Positions 6,665 to 7,773 of a stretch of 7,773 nucleotides of DNA are shown piece after piece; positions within the stretch are counted from its first letter, which is position 1; every line of letters begins with the position of its first letter. The DNA comes from Planctomycetaceae bacterium. GTDB taxonomy: Bacteria > Planctomycetota > Planctomycetia > Pirellulales > Pirellulaceae. A program made the position numbers and the translations under genes. The notes under the pieces were generated by a model, which ran no database searches, was not told where the DNA came from, and worked only from the letters and a program-made list of their open reading frames with translations. Location: positions 1 to 7,773 of the forward strand of contig DTSG01000494.1 in the NCBI GenBank assembly GCA_012965455.1, written 5' to 3'.

Positions 6665-7302
6665 TTAATTACTATCCTTGTCCCTTGCTTTGGTGTCGAA
6701 TCAATCTGCAAGTCGATTCCATGATTCTTCGCGCGTTGCATCATTGTACACAATCCGAACTTATCCACCTCCACATGCTCAACCTCAAAACCACATCCCC
6801 TGTCCTCGATGGATATTTCTACTCCCCGTGGCTGACTGCACAACGCCACAAGCACCTCCGGGGCGCCGCTGTGTTTTCTGGAATTCCAGACGGACTCGCG
6901 AATCAACAATAGGACCGGTGTATGCCACTCAAGTGATACTCGCTTCCAGAGGTCGTCCGCTTCAAGCCGAACAGTAAAAGATTCTGAGGTCAAACTCAGG
7001 CAGAGCTTTTCCAAATCATCAATACCGTCTAGAGTTACTTCTGCACCTGCTCCGCCGCTGATAATTTCCCGAGTTTGGTCAATCGCCGTTTTCAGCATTT
7101 GATCAATCGTCTCCAGTTCTTGGAGCCGTTCATCTGTCAATTCGGGGACGGCAAGCATCGACTGCAATTGCATGTGAGCGGCAATCACGCGTTGCATCGG
7201 CCCGTCGTGTAAAGACGCCTCCAGTTCAAGCAGCGAGGATTGCTGTTGTTTGATTTCGACCCGCAAGGCCTGGATTAAGCGATCTTTCGCTTCGCTTCCC
7301 AT
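6658..7302 (-). CDS. NarL/DegS-type (HisKA_3) soluble histidine kinase without sensor domain
   Basis: A 214-residue cytoplasmic protein with no membrane segment. Residues 5-30 are a Glu/Gln-rich coiled-coil-like helix. The dimerisation/phosphoacceptor motif is LHDGPMQ, with H32 as the predicted phosphorylated histidine, matching the H-D-x-x-x-Q signature of NarX/DegS-type kinases. Residues about 125-214 are the ATPase domain: N box RESVWNSRKH (135-144, N140), G1 box EDRGCGF (166-172, D167) and FGLCTMMQRAKNHG with PKQGTRIVI at the end. All key residues appear intact, so an active kinase is likely. It has no PAS, GAF or transmembrane input domain. The start follows the upstream membrane-protein stop by 3 nt, with GGGAG 9 nt upstream, and the stop overlaps the deacetylase start. 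No response regulator is in the window; one may lie beyond the right edge or elsewhere. Confidence 0.9.
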   Translation of the reverse strand: MGSEAKDRLIQALRVEIKQQQSSLLELEASLHDGPMQRVIAAHMQLQSMLAVPELTDERLQELETIDQMLKTAIDQTREIISGGAGAEVTLDGIDDLEKLCLSLTSESFTVRLEADDLWKRVSLEWHTPVLLLIRESVWNSRKHSGAPEVLVALCSQPRGVEISIEDRGCGFEVEHVEVDKFGLCTMMQRAKNHGIDLQIDSTPKQGTRIVIKC

Positions 7303-7305
7303 CTA

Positions 7306-7773
7306 CTAGCGCTCCCTAAAATGTGCTAACAACGTCCGCTGCATTTCCAGATTGCTCAGCTTCCAGATCTCACCATCCACGATATAGTGATGAATATTGA
7401 CGGCGATTACCAGCAAATTAAATCCAAACAATAGATGCAGCGACCAATTGTTGGCCACGATAACGAAACTGGGTACAGTAAACAATAAGTAGCCGCACAC
7501 GATTAGAACCAACATCAGAAGCACAGGCTTCACCACGTTTGCCTTTGGATTTTTGGCGAGTTGTAGATTGCGCTCAATTCGATTAGTAAAACTCAAGTAT
7601 TGCAAAGCATGTGCGACTTGCACCACCACCGCAATTCCATAAACGTAATGATATTGCGTGACGAGGTAATACCAAAAGAAACTTGCGGCCCAAGGAGTGA
7701 TCGCATTGATTGGAATCCGTTTGCCCGTCCGTTGGTACGCGCCGTAAAACCCGAGGCCTCCTAATACAAGCGC
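7306..7773 (-). CDS. Multi-pass membrane protein of unknown function, 5' part missing
   Basis: The frame is open from the right edge for 155 codons to TAG at 7308-7306, followed at once by a second in-frame TAG. The N-terminus is outside the window; an internal GTG at 7629 is not the true start, because upstream codons stay open and hydrophobic. By eye there are four or five membrane segments, at window residues about 1-13, 25-38, 43-60, 83-104 and 111-126. Histidines cluster in or near them: H42, H55 (AHALQYL), H113 and H128-H129 (NIHHYIVDGEIWKL). The H..QY and HHYIVDG.IW patterns suggest a conserved family, possibly metal- or haem-binding, but I cannot name it. The C-terminal tail is short, charged and probably cytoplasmic. 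The kinase gene starts 3 nt later, so the two are co-translated, and this protein is a candidate sensor for that kinase. Confidence 0.8.
   Translation of the reverse strand, partial: ALVLGGLGFYGAYQRTGKRIPINAITPWAASFFWYYLVTQYHYVYGIAVVVQVAHALQYLSFTNRIERNLQLAKNPKANVVKPVLLMLVLIVCGYLLFTVPSFVIVANNWSLHLLFGFNLLVIAVNIHHYIVDGEIWKLSNLEMQRTLLAHFRER

Noticed and set aside
6457..6912. 151-codon plus-strand open frame over the deacetylase/kinase junction
   Set aside because: It is antisense to two well-supported genes. Its translation is low-complexity in character (many Ser, Thr, Gln, His, Pro) with no domain.
1..7773. Mobile element, CRISPR array, phage or toxin-antitoxin system
   Set aside because: I found no transposase, integrase, regular repeat-spacer pattern, terminal inverted repeats or small toxin/antitoxin pair. 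All substantial open frames belong to housekeeping or planctomycete-type families.

Overview
The window looks like a chromosomal segment of a planctomycete, probably from the Pirellulales lineage. The strongest pointer is the truncated gene at the left edge. It encodes a secreted PSCyt1/PSCyt2 (DUF1549)-type protein with Ig-like domains, a family greatly expanded in Planctomycetes. The polysaccharide deacetylase, whose C-terminal half resembles a planctomycete/verrucomicrobial domain, points the same way. Base composition is moderate, near half G+C by eye. Genes are densely packed and mostly on the minus strand. I see no tRNA, rRNA, insertion sequence, CRISPR array or phage gene.

Layout, left to right. 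(1) 1-1467, minus: N-terminal 489 residues of the DUF1549 cytochrome-like protein, running off the left edge. It is preceded by a 268-bp intergenic region with a good extended -10 promoter that carries a palindrome. (2) 1736-2989, minus: aat (leucyl/phenylalanyl-tRNA-protein transferase) followed by a small cytoplasmic cyclophilin. (3) 2990-3242: a divergent intergenic region with a TATAAT box and a terminator-like hairpin in the leader of the next gene. (4) 3243-4505, plus: the only plus-strand gene, a membrane-anchored HtrA/Deg serine protease with one PDZ domain. (5) 4525-4857, minus: a 2Fe-2S ferredoxin, tail to tail with htrA. (6) 4925-7773, minus: a tightly coupled cluster. In transcription order it holds a multi-pass membrane protein (5' end off the right edge), a soluble NarL/DegS-type histidine kinase without a sensor domain, and a NodB-type polysaccharide deacetylase fused to a large C-terminal domain.

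How they may work together. Aat, the cyclophilin and HtrA make a loose protein-quality-control neighbourhood: N-degron tagging, proline isomerisation and envelope proteolysis. The membrane protein, kinase and deacetylase are almost certainly co-translated (stop-to-start gap of 3 nt, then a 7-nt overlap). They may form a cell-envelope sensing and remodelling unit in which the membrane protein supplies the input the kinase lacks. That link is inference: no response regulator is visible here. Nothing in the window is a clear-cut new defence or mobile system. The kinase-deacetylase cluster and the deacetylase C-terminal domain are the least explained parts.
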